NCBI RefSeq assembly: GCF_003369915.1
Contig: NC_046676.1
Span: 12,816,001-12,880,000 of the forward strand
Direction of reading: 5' to 3'
DNA: 64,000 bases
From: Drosophila miranda
Lineage: Eukaryota; Arthropoda; Insecta; Diptera; Drosophilidae
The stretch's first letter is position 1. Each line of letters opens with the position of its first letter. The translations under genes were made by a program, and so were the position numbers. This document shows, piece by piece, positions 21,061 to 34,330 of the stretch. Under the pieces are notes generated by a model, which was given only the letters and a program-made list of their open reading frames with translations, was not told the origin of the DNA and did no database searches.

Positions 21061-24000
21061 GGCACTTTCTAATTAAAAATCATCATTGTTCTTCTGTGCG
21101 CTTTTTGTCTCGAGTTTAGAAAAGTTAAGAACTTAATTCTACAATTTTTGGTATATGTATTATGTTTTTGGGTGTATTTTTGGTATATTGTGTACTTTTT
21201 ATAATTTGACAACTGCTTCAGATGACGGAAATTGAGTAATCCCATTTGGGAGTTGTTAAAAACACCTCTAGCGAGTGAAATATATTATAAACCATCTACC
21301 CTTTGAGTACCGTGTACGAGAAGGCAATCTTTTTACTCTCATTACAAAAGGGAGATGTGGGTGTGTAGGTGGGAATTGTACACCTTGGAGGAGCTTTGAG
21401 GAGACGACTCCAGGCTTATTAGGCAGCCGGCAGCCGGGGCAAAGTCTTTGATTTAACACCTAAAAACAGAGCTGCCAAACAAAGGCGCCCCTCATTAATT
21501 AGGGATGTTAAGATGATGGAAACTAATCTGCTAAAAGCAGGCTCCTCTGGCGCTCACTGCCCTGCCACGACCTACATACTCGTACTCGTAACATGCCTGC
21601 AACGTACAACCTATAGTGGTGCTTCGCCATCAGAATCTCTGGCTTCCTTCAGGCAAGTAATTTGTCTGTCAGGATCAACGGCAAAGGTTCTGCAGGCGAA
21701 TGAGGGGGAGGAGGAGAAGGAGGAGCAGCCATTGTTCATATGCTCTTAATGCACTTGCAAGTGCAGGCTTCACCTTCGACAATGCTGCACACACCGAACT
21801 GAAGGAGAACGATAATCAGGGACGAATGAGAGAGATGGAGATGCAACAAAATAACCCAGGATGCTCAGAGAATAAGAGCCGAGAACAGACTGGCAAGGAG
21901 GTTGTCAAGCAGAAATCTGTGCAAATCACAAAAATTGGAAAACCTAGAGAGACGGCAGCAGTGCAGCAGGGCAGACGGCAGAAGGACGAAGGCAGTAAAT
22001 GTTGCAGCCAGACAGACTGCAGGCAGCCAAATGCCCAGCGAAGTATGTAGAGAAGCCGGAATCAGAGCCGAGTCCTCCATTAGAGTCGGCCATAAAATAA
22101 GCATCGGGTTGTATCGGTTGTATCGGTGGATGCAGCTACCCTCCACTCCCCCTGGGGCCCGCCCGTCTGCTGCCTGCTCTAAGCCCATGCATGACGCTTG
22201 GCTGAGTGCAAATTCAATTAACTTGTTACAACACAATCTCAGGATCAGCTTTAGCATCGGCCTCAGTCTCAGAGTCAGCTTCAGGTCCAGCTCTGGCTCT
22301 GGCTCTGGCTCTGGCTGCATCAGCATCTGCCCATACGGGGATTGGGATTTGTCAGTGCATGAAGGAGCGAGAGAGAGAGAGAGAGCGAACATTTCATAGC
22401 TTCTTCGTTGGTCCTTGGCCAAGTTTTTGTTTATTTTATTTCGAATTTTATTTCCCAATCAAATTGGTTTTTGCGGTGCGCGCGAGAACACCATACACAC
22501 ATATACACATACACACATAAATAGATAGATTTGTACAGTTATTTGATTTAAGCCCAGTTAGTAAATGCAGTTTTGCCCCTCATTCAATTAATAAAAGATT
22601 CGAAACGGCTTCGGGGCCGCCTGCGATGGCCAACATCCATAACCAATTGACATTTACATTGGCCCAGATACATACGTGACTAGAAGCATCTGCTCGTAGA
22701 TGCATGGCCGGGCATTCGATGGTTAGACAGATGCACATAAACGAATGCCGATGATTGGGTTAGAGTCATTTTGCATCAGTTTCGAATCGAAATTAATAAT
22801 CAAATGTCAATTAATCGATGGATTAGCATATGTACTAGCCGAAGGACAACTAAATGAAGAGAGGACATGATAGGGCTGGAGATGACAGATAGACAGATTC
22901 TCATCTGGAGTGGATCAAATATCGCTGTTAATTCCATGGAATCTAGCCATCTTTAAGCCCCATTCATGGTGAACCCAGTTAAGAAATCCCCCACTTCCTT
23001 CGCCCCCCCCAAGGAAATTATTCAGTATGCTGCCGTTTCCTTTCCTTTCTTTTCTTTTCTCAGTTTTTGCTGTTGAATCTTAAAAATACATCTACGTTGC
23101 CCCTTGGTCCATAATTTATGGCCTGTTCCAGTGCCCGTTTCCATTATGAATTCATTAGCACCTGAGGGCTGATAACCCACAAAAAACAACACCAAAAAGA
23201 GAACGAAATTCCCGAATAAAGGCATTTAAAAGTCCGACAAGGGGAAAAGAGACCAGGCGCCAAAAAGGCAAAGTTCAACGGGGGCCAATGTCAAAAGGTT
23301 TAAAATTAAAGTCGAATTTCCGCAGAGACCCGCTCACACAGCCACACCCCCCCCCACGGGGCGGGGGTCAAGGGTCTTCAAATTAGTCTGACTTTCTGCG
23401 GGTTTCGACCCTAATCCTGGGACTTGTCTGCCCCGTTCTTTGCATATCACGGATGGCTATACAAAAAGTCAACAGAAAAACGAAAAACGCTGCACAAATG
23501 ATGCGATCCGTGTGGGACGTGCCAGCCAACTCCGTTTTGGCCACAAATCGATGGACCAGGACCAGGGCCAATGCGCCTCACGTGCGCCGTCTGCTGCAGT
23601 CTCAGCTGGCTGCATTTGCAATTAGTTTGGGGACTGGGAGGTCCTGCCTAGAGTCTCGGTTTAGTCAAGGATTTGCAGTGATTTTGCGGCGCTAAGCAGC
23701 TAAATGGCCGTGACAGCTGCCTCCCGAGTGGTGGGAAATCGAAGCCAGCCAAAAGCTGCCACCAGTCCAGGCAAATCTTGCGACATTTTATGACATCCTT
23801 CTGTCTGTCTGTCTGTCTGTCTGCTGCAGCAGGAGGGAGTCCCTGGTCCGTCTTGTTTGCTTTATCCTTGGGAAGTGTCACCTTTAAGGCGTTGCCAGCA
23901 AATCAACGTCACGTCCGCCAATTCGAGGAGCAACTACAACAACAACAACAGGAGCCATAAAAATGCCGGACGAACGAACCTTCGCCGCACGACTTGACGA

Positions 24001-26660
24001 ATAGTTTTGCTGACTATTGCAGAAGCGGTCCTTCCTGGACCTACGTGCCCTGATCTCCTTACAAGTTGAAAGTATTTGGCCAGCGGCAAGGTCAAGGGGG
24101 TTCACAGCGAGGGGGGGCCGCCTCATTGGCAGTTTATTGAAAAATTGATACGAATCGGATGAGAAATCTGTTGAATGGGGAGGAGCTGGCATATGCAAAT
24201 CGTTAGTAAAATCGATTCATTCAAAGACTACAACTATTCATGTTATTTGTAGACTGAAATGATCCCATTTAAGGTTCTCCTTCCACCACACACTGATGCC
24301 CCATTCTCAAGCCTTTGCCTTTCAACCTTTGACGCTTTAAATGTCAAATGCATTTCCGTTTGACTTATAAAGCTAGCAAGACGTACCTTTAGTTAAGGCA
24401 TGGGGCTTTCAATGAGTCAGAGTTCGGCATTTGTCTCTGATTCCGATACCAGTGTCTGGCCTGGGCCTCTGCTAATATCGTTGCACACTTAAGTCCACGT
24501 GTTCATCGTCTGTATCCGCATTTAGCAGTGTAGGACAAGATATGCCCCATCCGAGTGTTTGCTGGTTTGTTGCCATTCAATCAGTTGTCGGTTGACTGCT
24601 TTCGTTAAGTGCCATCTTTGCATGTCTCTGCCTGTCACATGAGGATAGCACGCAATGCACATTCCCCCCCACCCCCCACTCCCTATCCATCTACCCATCT
24701 GTACATCATGTACCCTGTATTTGAATCGGACTCCGAATCGGACTCTGTCGGACTCTCTGCCTGCCTTGCGTTCCTCTGGCCACATTGCAAATTATTTGGG
24801 TCTGTCACAGCCGTGATTTGGACTTTTGATTACTTGATTACGTTTGCAATGCGTTTGCGTTTGCGTTTGCGTTTCCTCTCTGGCACTGGACACTGGACAC
24901 TGGCCATTGGCCATTGGACACTCGATGTAGCTTTCCGTTGCCATCTGTCTCGTTTAGTCCGGGGCTGTGGCTCTGCCTTTGCCTCTGGCTCTGGCTTCGA
25001 CAGACGCCATCAACGGACACGGATGGCATGGCCCGTTCTCGTCAATGATTTAAATGGAGGTCAAGTGAAGTTCTCTTTGATTGACACAGCAAATCGAACC
25101 GCTGCTGGATGGACGTTCTCCTCCTTGGTGCTTCGGTCTGCGTCAATCTTTTAGCCAAGATGTAATTTGCACATTGATTACACGAAGATAAAATGAGTTA
25201 CGCTGCAATTTAGTGCCGCAAATGAAGTGAAACCAATCCGACAAGAGCAGAGGGGGGAATATTGGATGATTGCAAAAAGGGGGATCAGTCAAGGCTTGGT
25301 ATACGTTTAAGGATAGCCCTCTTTGTGGGATCCTAGAATCGAATAACACCCTACAAATATAAGCCGAAAAGTCTAGCGACCAACATTATTCGAGTAAAAG
25401 CACCCGATCCACCCGTAAACACCTTTTTTCGGCCACATATTTGACATAAGCCAACAGAAACAGGCAATTAGAGGCCTCCGCACATGGCCCCGGGGCCAGG
25501 CAGCCCATTATCGTGTATAAATCAGTCAACACCCCGTCGCTCAATTCTCAACACTTGACTATTAAAAACTGTTGCGAATTTAGTGTGGCCAGGCGGGCAT
25601 ACGATGGATGGTGGTGTGGCGGAGTGGTGGTGCCTGGAGGCGCCATTGGGGACCCCTGCAAGTGGAGTTAATTGCTCTCGCTTCCATGTTGTTTATTCTT
25701 GGTATTTTAAAGAAAATAATTCATAAATTAATTTGGACAGCGCGTAATATTATATGTACGAGTATGTGCTGAGTGCTGGGGGAAAACGTTTTTATGAAAA
25801 ATCACCTCATAAATTTACAACTACGTGAACGCACAGCAATTATGTGCCCGAGGGAGGAGGAGCGGCAGGGATGGGGCTGGAGCTGGAGCATGTCGATTTT
25901 TATACGACGCTTACGTGACCAGGTCGAAGGCATCAACTTCAAGTTTTATTTACTCAACAATTTGGCAACCTTTTTGTTAACAACTTATCAAAAATTATGA
26001 CAAAATTGCAGCAGCAGCAGGGAAGGGCCTGGGCATGGGCATGGGCTTGGGCACCATGGGTTAAGGTTAACCCATGTCCTGGCCAGGGCGCCGCTGATTG
26101 GCATTCAAGCACTTCATTACAGCAATTGCCCCCCATTGAAGCCCGCTCCCAGGAAGCCAGAGCCAATGCCAGTGCCAGGAATTGAAACTTCACGCAACTT
26201 AAGCAGAGAGGAGGTGGCATGGCAGTGGTGGCAGGGGCTGGCTGCCACATGCAGCAAAGCAATTTAAATGTCGGCCATCGCCTGAGTGCGAAAAGGGTTC
26301 CCTTTCGACGAGGGGCCTTGGGTATGGATATCGTATCGTATGGTAGGGGACATGCTCCCGTTTTCTGCATTGTTGGCCGCTGAGTGATGCCTGCTGTGGC
26401 AGCCCTACTCCTCCTCCTGCTCCTCCTCCTCCTCCTCGTCGTCGGCCACTTCACTCCACTCCACTCCACTCCACTCCCTTTGGGCTTGTTTGAGCTCCTC
26501 GCGTTTTTCGCGCCGCGCAAGCCGATAATTTATTAAAGGCGATTATTATGGCCTGGTTCGAACGAGTTTGCACTCGTCTGGGACCTGGCACCGGGGACCT
26601 GGAACCTCGAACCTGGAACCTGGGCATGGGGCCTTGCGTGTTGTGGTAATTTACTGACAG

Positions 26661-26695
<35 letters not shown>

Positions 26696-27230
26696 GGAAG
26701 GGAGTGGGCAAGGGAGAGCCACTCCATTGGGAAACCAACTTTTGTTGCTGTACTTTGAGGTATTTACATATGAAATGTGTTAAATTGAGCTCTTTTTTAG
26801 CGCAAGTTTGTTTTAGCGAACAAATTGCTGACCCCCCAAGCCCCACGCCCCATGCCCCACGCCCCACCCTAGCCGCCGCACTCTTTGGGTTTTGCACATC
26901 ACGGAATTATAGTTTCAACATTCCAGCCACGCGGTTGCGGGGTCCCTCCATAATCGGCCGACGATTTGATTAAAAAATCGCACAATCATCGCAATGAGAA
27001 GGAGGAGAGCCACAAAAAGGAAGGCCCAAGGGGCACTCCACATGGACGTCGTAGTCGTGGTCGTTGTCGAGGCTTCTCTCCTTCAACTAATGAAAAATTT
27101 GCATATACCCTCCCGATTACCCCTCCCCTTCCCATCCCGTCCCATCCCTTTGCCCTGGAAAGTATAGTTCGCTTTTTTTGGGGCGTGGCCGCATAAAGTG
27201 CATTCAACTGAGAGGTTTTTAATGGCATGG
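21061..27230. other. Long non-coding stretch
   Basis: No gene is supported. Simple repeats include CTGGCT (22283-22318), GA (22369-22386), CTGT (23803-23823), GCGTTT (24850-24875), CTC (26405-26443), CCACT (26449-26477) and a 29-base G run (26664-26692). Open frames of 100-200 codons here follow these tracts and lack any family resemblance. Confidence 0.45.
26664..26692 (+). repeat. 29-base G homopolymer
   Basis: Twenty-nine consecutive G on the plus strand. Long enough to form a G-quadruplex or to be misjudged by sequencing. Confidence 0.9.
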
Positions 27231-27269
27231 CATGTACTGCAAGCGCAACCTTTAATGAAACAATGAAAT

Positions 27270-27690
27270 GGAACATGCAAATGATGGAATGGAGCAATCC
27301 AATCGAGAGCCTAAGTTTCACATCTCAATCTATAACTTTTCACAACAAAAACGTAACCCATTATATGGCGGAATGGTGGAATGGAACACAAGTGCATAAT
27401 CCCATGGAGAGAGTAAGTTTTCATAGTTTTCACATCTCAATCTATTACTTTGCACAACAAAAAGAAACCCAATTATATGGCGGAATGGTGGAATGGAACG
27501 CCAGTGAATAATCCAATGGCGAGACGAAGTTCTACATCTCAATCTATTACTTTGCACAACAAAAAGCCCCCCAATGATATGGCGGAATGGTGGAATGGAA
27601 CACCAGTGAACAATACCATGTAGAGAGTAAGTTTTCATAGTTTTCACATCTCAATCTATTACTTTTCACAACAAAAAGCCCCCCAATGAT
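27270..27690. repeat. Satellite-like array, about 102-112 bp period
   Basis: The anchor acatctcaatctat appears at about 27320, 27432, 27534 and 27646. Each is followed by cacaacaaaaa and, in three units, by atatggcggaatggtggaat. That gives four units with offsets of about 112, 102 and 112 bases. No function is seen. Confidence 0.88.
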
Positions 27691-28475
27691 AGTATCTCCA
27701 TAAATACCACCCACAAAAACGGACATCCCGTGCATCGCGATAATAGATAATGTCCTAGAAACTTTCTCCTAAGTAACACACTCAAATCAGGATTGACAGG
27801 GCAATCAACCCTCACGATCCTGTCCGTTCGTGGTCCCTCGGCGCCTGCCGCCAGTTGATTTTTTGGGCAGCAATAGCAACGTTTTTATGGGCCGCAAAAC
27901 TTTACGCAAAGCTTCCGTTTCCATTTCGTCTCCTTTTTGGTCCTTCTGGCCTCTCTTCGTCCCAGAGGAAATGCCCAATTTGACAGCCGAGACGCACAAA
28001 TTGAAGACATGTGCTGAATTTTATGGCTTTTAAATAAGAAACCATAAAAGACAACAAACAAGAGCAAAAGGGACACAAAAAGAGCGAAAGAGTCAACAAA
28101 CCGGAAATTGTCTTAGGAATCAAACAAAACGGAAAGCGAAAGTGAAAGCATTCCGTTGCAGGATTCGTATTTAAAAATAGACAGATACAATTTTATGCGC
28201 ATTTCTCGCATCGAAAAGGAAAGTGCTGGGGCAGAGGGGGAAACAGAGGGGGAGAGGGAGGACGTAGACTCCATAATGAATGAGCACTGGCGCCGACGCC
28301 TCGCTGCCTGGTTGGTTAATATTACAATTCCCTCTGGGGGATTCCCTTACTTCGTTAACTTGGTCACAATCACCCATGGGTCGGCTGGGAGTCGGTGACG
28401 GTGGCGGTCAGGTCGCTGCGGGTTCCTGGTTCCGGGGTCAGCATGGGTTCGGGTCGTGGCCCTGAAACGTGGGGT

Positions 28476-28499
28476 GGGGGGGGGGGGGGGGGGGGGGGG
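28476..28499 (+). repeat. 24-base G homopolymer
   Basis: Twenty-four consecutive G, preceded by GGGGT. Confidence 0.9.
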
Positions 28500-29330
28500 A
28501 ACGAAAGTTCATGTAATGAAAGCAAACGAAACGCGACGAAAATGAAACGCGCTGCAATGTTAAATGGTCTTCCCCTTCGAAGGGAAAGCAACCCCATGGA
28601 GTACCCCCGGAGAAGCCGAGCAGCAACTGCTATTTACACATCACAAAAAAATACTCTTACAGAAAAAGTATGGTACAAAAGGCGCAAAGAAGGTGACAAA
28701 GGAGGAGAGAGTAAAGTGGTAAAGAAGCTGAAAAATAAGAGAAAAGCAGTAAAGAAGCTGGAAAACAAGAGGGAGAGCTGCAAAGAAGCTGAAACACAAG
28801 AGAAAAGAAGTCAAGAAGCTGAGAAAAGTGGAGAAAAACGGTTAAGGAGCTGAGAAAGGGAGAGAAAAACGGTTAAGGAGCTGAGAAAGGGAGAGAAAAA
28901 AGGTAAAGAAGCTGAGAAAAGTAGAGAAATGGAGTCGAAACAAAGTGCAGGGGAAATGATTCAGACAAGTCAAACGCTTCCATTGATAATGACATTTTGG
29001 GGGGTGGTCTATGAATATGGGGGGTCTATGGGGGTCCCAGAAGATGGTGGGAGATGGAACTGCAAGGGGGACCTTGCAGAACTGAAAATTAGAGGCTCTC
29101 GGTGAGAAGAAAAGTGCTGAAACAGGGAAAAGCCAACAGTTGGAAGGGAAAGCATTTAGTTTTTCATTAAAAGAAAAACTAGAAAATGCTAAACGAGCGC
29201 CAGACCCCCAGCGACACTCCACCGACAGGTAAAGCGATGACGGAAGGAAATCAAATGCCAAAGGTGCAAAAAGAAAGAAGGAAAGTCCAGTAATGGGGTA
29301 GGTAGTAATGGGGGTGCTTGCGGTGTATTT

Positions 29331-29348
29331 CCCCCCCCCCCCCCCCCC
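29331..29348 (+). repeat. 18-base C homopolymer
   Basis: Eighteen consecutive C on the plus strand, so G-rich on the minus strand. Confidence 0.9.
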
Positions 29349-30422
29349 ACCCCCAGAACGCAATGCCACAATTGAAAGTGCAACTAAAAGCTTTGCAATC
29401 TTTGCTAATTGCTGATGAGGGAACGAGTCCATCTGGAAGCCCAATTAGGGGAAAGCTGGTAACAATGAGCGGAGAGAAAGTCAAATGATTTGAAAGCAAA
29501 AAAGAAGAGAAGAGAAGACTCTACAAAAAATTGAGAGATGGGAAATTAACTGCGATTTCTTTGCACACTAATCCCAGTTCCCTTGTGTTCCATTTAAACC
29601 AGTTTGTTTTCCATTTTGTGTTTCATTTCCATTGAATGCCTGCAATACAATAGGGGAAGAACCCTTGTCAAAGCCGCTTATCGAACCCCAGCTGATTCCC
29701 CAGCTCATCCATCGATACAGCCGATAATAGTTAGGCATAAGCCCTGCACAAATCACTATCTTTTGCAGCAACTTGTTCTCTCTGTCGCTGTTTCGTTCCC
29801 CCTTTTGTTTTGTGTTTCATTTCTTTAGTTCCGTGGGGCATAGTGTGACAAAATCGCTTGAGCCGGCTTAACGAGGCTTGTAATTGAATTATGCGATTTC
29901 ATTGTGATTATTCTCAAAGCTCTCACTGTCTCAGTGTCTCCCTTTGGCCACTGGTTGGGGCTGCTTGGGGGGTGCTGGGGTGTCGCGGTGCCTTGTCACT
30001 TCTGAGTAATGAGATACATAAAAGTTATTTAAACTTTTAAATCCGCGTCGCTGCCTTTTACTTTCGCGTTCGCTGCCATTTCCCCCCCGTCCCACCCTTT
30101 TATGGCGAAACCATTGGATACCCTCTCCATGGCCATTCCACTTCACTCCGTTTCCATCATTTCAGCTCCAGCGCCTGTTGGCATGCCACGCTTTTTGCTT
30201 CCTTTTTGGGGTAGGTCCTGCTGTGGCAGGCGTCGTGGAGTGGGTTCTGCAGGCTAGTTAAACGTTTGAAAAGTTTCCCAACTGAATCGCTGAAATGATT
30301 TGGAAAATGACAACAACCAGAAGCAACTAGAAGCTCACAAGAAAAGGGATGGGTATCGAGGCTGGGGATACCCTTTGGCAGAGCGAAAGACGACCCGTTG
30401 GATCCATTCTGCTTGTGCTTTT

Positions 30423-30450
30423 CTTCGGTTTACCCTCTGTAGAGGGTATA
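30423..30450. repeat. Solo TACCCTCT...AGAGGGTA hairpin
   Basis: TACCCTCT and AGAGGGTA are separated by two bases. A similar motif (ataccctt...agaggggtat) lies beside the DINE-like copy near 34335. It may be the end fragment of the same kind of element; evidence is thin. Confidence 0.4.
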
Positions 30451-31370
30451 TGAAACGGGATCTGAGTAGCAGATACAAATGAGTCGACATTTTACGGCCT
30501 TCCCACCCTCCGGAAGTATGCTGCTGTTGACAGTCGTTTCCCCCAAGCCCCTGCTCCACATTCCGCATGGCAATGTGATGTGGTGGCAGCCAGGAGGGGC
30601 GCCAAAGATGGAAAGAAAGAAAGGGTTGATTGGCATTTCTCGCAGAGTAAGCAAAAGTTTTTTCACCCACCCGCACACCCGCACTCCCCGCACTCCCACT
30701 CTTCCACCCGGAATCTTCTCTTTGCTTTTCTCTGCTCATGTTTTTTTTTCTCCTCTGTTTTTGGCGAGAGAGTGCCGACACCTCCCGACACACAGACGCA
30801 AGTGTTTCATTTTTGGACTGATTGGACCCCCACCTTGCACCACCGAGGGAGTGGCATTCATTGCCTCTGTGGGTGCCTATTTGTGGCGAGAGGGAGGGGT
30901 GGGGTGGGGTGCTGAAAATTCATTTGTATTTCGAAATCCCTTTTTGATGAACTCGACATTTTCGTGTCCGTGCCTCTCCTGTTTGTCTGCAGTTTTGTTT
31001 GGCTTCGGTATCCTTGCCCTTGCCTCGGAGAGAGGAAAAGCGATCCTAGACATCACATAAAATGTGTGTTCGCCCCCCTCCCCCCCGTTCCTCCTCCCGT
31101 TGCTGCCTCTGTCTCTATTTCTCTGCGTCTGTGTCTGTGCCTGCCTCTGGTTCTGGGTGCAGACTCCATCGGGTCGCTCCTTTGCGCCTGTCGTAATGCG
31201 ATTACTAAATATATTTCACTTTGCCGTGTATTTTGGCTGCCTGTCGGCCTGGGCTCCGGAATGTGTGTTCCATTGATGAGATCTCTGGAAAAAGACTTCA
31301 AGTTCAAATGGGAATTACGTACAGCATTCTCCAGGGCAATGCACGTGAAGAAGGCCTGACATGACCTTCC

Positions 31371-31518
31371 TGCCTTCCTCAGACATGGCACAGGACTTGC
31401 CTCCTCCCACAGACATGGCACAGGACTTGCCTCCTCCCACAGACATGGCACAGGGATTGCCTCCTCCTACAGACATGGCACAGGACTTGCCTCCTCCCAC
31501 AGACGTGGCACAGGACTG
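31371..31518. repeat. 30-bp minisatellite, five units
   Basis: Units at 31371-31399, 31400-31429, 31430-31459, 31460-31489 and 31490-31518 share CCTCCTCCCACAGACATGGC plus ACAGGACTTG. A decayed unit runs to 31556. The period is a multiple of three, and minus-strand frames read as repeating VGGGKSCAMS. No start, splice or family context supports a gene. Confidence 0.9.
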
Positions 31519-31556
31519 CCTCCGTTGAACTCCTTCCGCCCACAGACGTGGCACAG

Positions 31557-34330
31557 ACTCCGCCACCCACACCTGGTAACCGGCCCCCCAAAATACTGGG
31601 CCATAAATTATCATTGTAATGCAGATTTGTGCCAGACGCCAGAAGGGTTCCGTTCCGTACTCTGCAGTCCATGGCCCTGAGACCAGCCTCAATTACCTTT
31701 TGTCTTCTTTGGTTTGGGGTGTATTTGGGGGCTCGGTTGGGGGGGGGAGGGGAAGAGCCAAAGGGATAGACTCGTTGAATCATAATTGCAGTTGCGGATG
31801 GCCCTTGAAAAACTTTAATTGCTTCTTGTGGATGGGTCGATGGGTGGGTGGGTGAGGGCCTCATTCCGCTCCTCAAACCGATTTAATTGATTTATGGCCT
31901 CTTGCTTGTAGGTGCTTAGTGTGTTCCCCCTCCCTCTCGCCTTTCCCCCAAATCGAATCAATAAAGGCTGCATATAAAACAATCAGAAAAAAAGAAAACT
32001 TTTGCGATTATAATTTATTGTGTTTTCCCCGCCAACAGTTTTTCACTTGCAATTAATGTCAGACACACACAGAAGGAGAACAGAGCAGAGCGCAGAGAGG
32101 GAGAGAGACAAAGAGAGTGGAATAAAAAACAATAAAAGGGAATTACATTAAAATTACACAATCAGCAAAAAGCAGGAGGAGGAGCAGCAGGAGGAGCAGC
32201 AGGGTGAGCAGCAGGGTGAGCAGCAGGGGGAGCAGCAGGAGGAGCAGCAGGGTGAGCAGCAGGGGGAGAGAAATGGAGTAATGGAAACCTTGTTACGTTG
32301 CACGAACGGATAAAAAAAGCTTCTCAATGGTGCTTGATGGGAGGATAGCGGATGGAGAGGAGGCGATTTCAGCAGGGAGTCTTGGCAACAGGTTCATGAA
32401 CCACTCCGCACCCTACCATCCCGTCGAGCGCAATTGAAATTGTTGTTAAACGAGTTTTAATTAGATGGGGATTGGAGCCGCTGAGAGGAAGGTGGAAGCT
32501 GCAACAATGGCTTACAGGGGGCAGGGAGTCGGTATTAGAGAGACGCAAAGTAATCAGGTGGTTGCAAGGAGGCGAAAAGGAGTGTGAAGAGGCCCCGCCA
32601 ATGGTATCCTAATTAGATGACAGTCCGTCCGATGTCAGTCAATGCCCGTGTCCGAGTGATGCGCGAAAAGCCCTGAACGATGTCCGACTGGCTAAAAGCG
32701 CATCAGAATCAAATCGGAAGTGCAGCCAAAAGAAGTTGGCTTAATTACTTTCTTTGCGAATTAGCTGGGCGGAGATGAAGGCCGCGAATGGAGGAGATGG
32801 AGACCATCCGGTGGGGGAGAGAGCTCTAAGGAGACGGCTAATGGAGTGCCAAGAGGGGCACTACGGTCTGCTAGGGCACAGACACTAAAAGCTTTCGATA
32901 CAAACTTTTCGCTTCCGCTCGTCTTGAATATTCCCCCGAAAAAGTCGTCACTTAATTACGGCAAGCAAATGAAGTAATTATCATGAATAAATCAAGGGGG
33001 CATGGACATGGGACATGGGCTGCTAAATGAAATGAATGAAGCCATAAGCGATGCGACATCCAGGTGCTGCCGGTGCTCCCGGGCTCCCGGTGCTCCCGGT
33101 GCGCCTCGGTCGTCTGTCCAGGTGTTCCGCCCCCCCAGTTCTAGTGGGGAGACAGCAGACAGAAGACGGACATTTGTCGCTTGGCGAGATTGATTGAGCG
33201 TAACCTCGACGCGTTTCTCATTGTCGGGTGAATTGCTGAAATTTCTTGGCGTCTCGCTGTGTTAAATTGCTGAAATCGCCCTGACAAGAGCTCGGACTCC
33301 TCGGGGCAGGAGCTGGCCAGCGATGCATGCCATCCATCTGATGGCTGGGCCTTGGGTTTTGGTTTGTCCAGCGTTTCTTTTGCTTTTTTTCTTCTTGCTG
33401 GGGATCCACTGAACAGGCGGCCGACTGACAACGGAATTGATTTAATGCTTTTTTGTCTCCCTGCAGCAGCAGGCAGCAGCCACCAGCCACCAGCCACCAG
33501 CCACTAGCCACAGGTGGAGTCGATTCGATTCGAGTCTCTTAATTGGCCTCACTTTGACTCTTGGCGGTGCTTATTCATGCGTTGTGGTTCTACCACTTTT
33601 TGCTTGGCAGAAAACATTTTAATTATTGCCGAGTGATAGACACAGTCGTACGAGAGGGAGTGAGGGGGACGGGGAGAGGGACAGGCGAGGCATTGATAAG
33701 CGCATAATTGCCTTCAATTAAGTTGCCCCACGGCGGTTGCAGTGGCAAAAAGTGGACACCGCGCCTTGGGGGCATCACTTAATTGAGTTTGCCCCAGTTA
33801 TCTGCTTGGATCGACAAATGCCTGTTAGGAGTGCTCCTTCAAGAGCTATTAATGGTTCCCACTTTTGTTGTTGTCCCACAATGGGGAAGTGGAAATTCCC
33901 CGACTGAAAGAGCGGTAGTTATGGAAAAAATAGCGGATAAACAAGGAAGCCATAAAGGAATTTTGTTTCGAAATCGAAATCCTCACATTGGCTTCCTTTT
34001 ATTAACCCAAATGACTGTTTGGCAGATGCAATCCTCTGCCCGTCAGTTATAATATATATTGTTATCTGCACAATATTTTTCTCTCTCTTTTTCCCCGCTA
34101 CATAAACGAAAGTCAGGTGTCAGGATCCGGCTGTTAGAGTGCTCAACCAGTGGGCATCAATTACCTCAATCGCATTTCTGTTTTAGCCTTTAATAAAATC
34201 ATGACATGACGTCCCATTGAATGGGAAATACGTTTCACTTTTCTGTGCAATTTTCAATTTCCCAACTAACGAAGCCGAGAGGAGAATAGATGGAGAGAGA
34301 CCTCCCTTTGTATTTGCATTTTTCACGCAT
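31557..34330. other. Non-coding stretch
   Basis: No gene is supported. It contains a GGAGCAGCA/GGGTGAGCAGCA minisatellite (32172-32270) and clusters of small CCAGCCAC repeats near 33480. Confidence 0.45.
32172..32270. repeat. GAGCAGCAGG-type minisatellite
   Basis: About eight units of 12 bases (gagcagcaggrg) in tandem on the plus strand. An open frame would give Glu/Gln repeats, but there is no gene context. Confidence 0.8.

Larger units (their letters stand above)
27691..31370. other. Non-coding stretch with long G/C runs
   Basis: No gene is supported. It has a purine-rich stretch of GAAAAG/GAAGCTG units (28690-28930), a 24-base G run (28476-28499), an 18-base C run (29331-29348) and a short hairpin (30429-30446). 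A plus-strand frame at 30479-31060 is open but compositionally irregular. Confidence 0.45.

Noticed and set aside
30479-31060. 193-codon plus-strand frame with hydrophobic stretches
   Set aside because: Composition changes along the frame, it crosses C-rich tracts, and no family or promoter is seen.
31379-31876. 165-codon minus-strand frame with CHVCGRRQVL repeats
   Set aside because: It is another frame of the 30-bp minisatellite. The Cys/His pattern is a by-product of the repeat, not zinc fingers.
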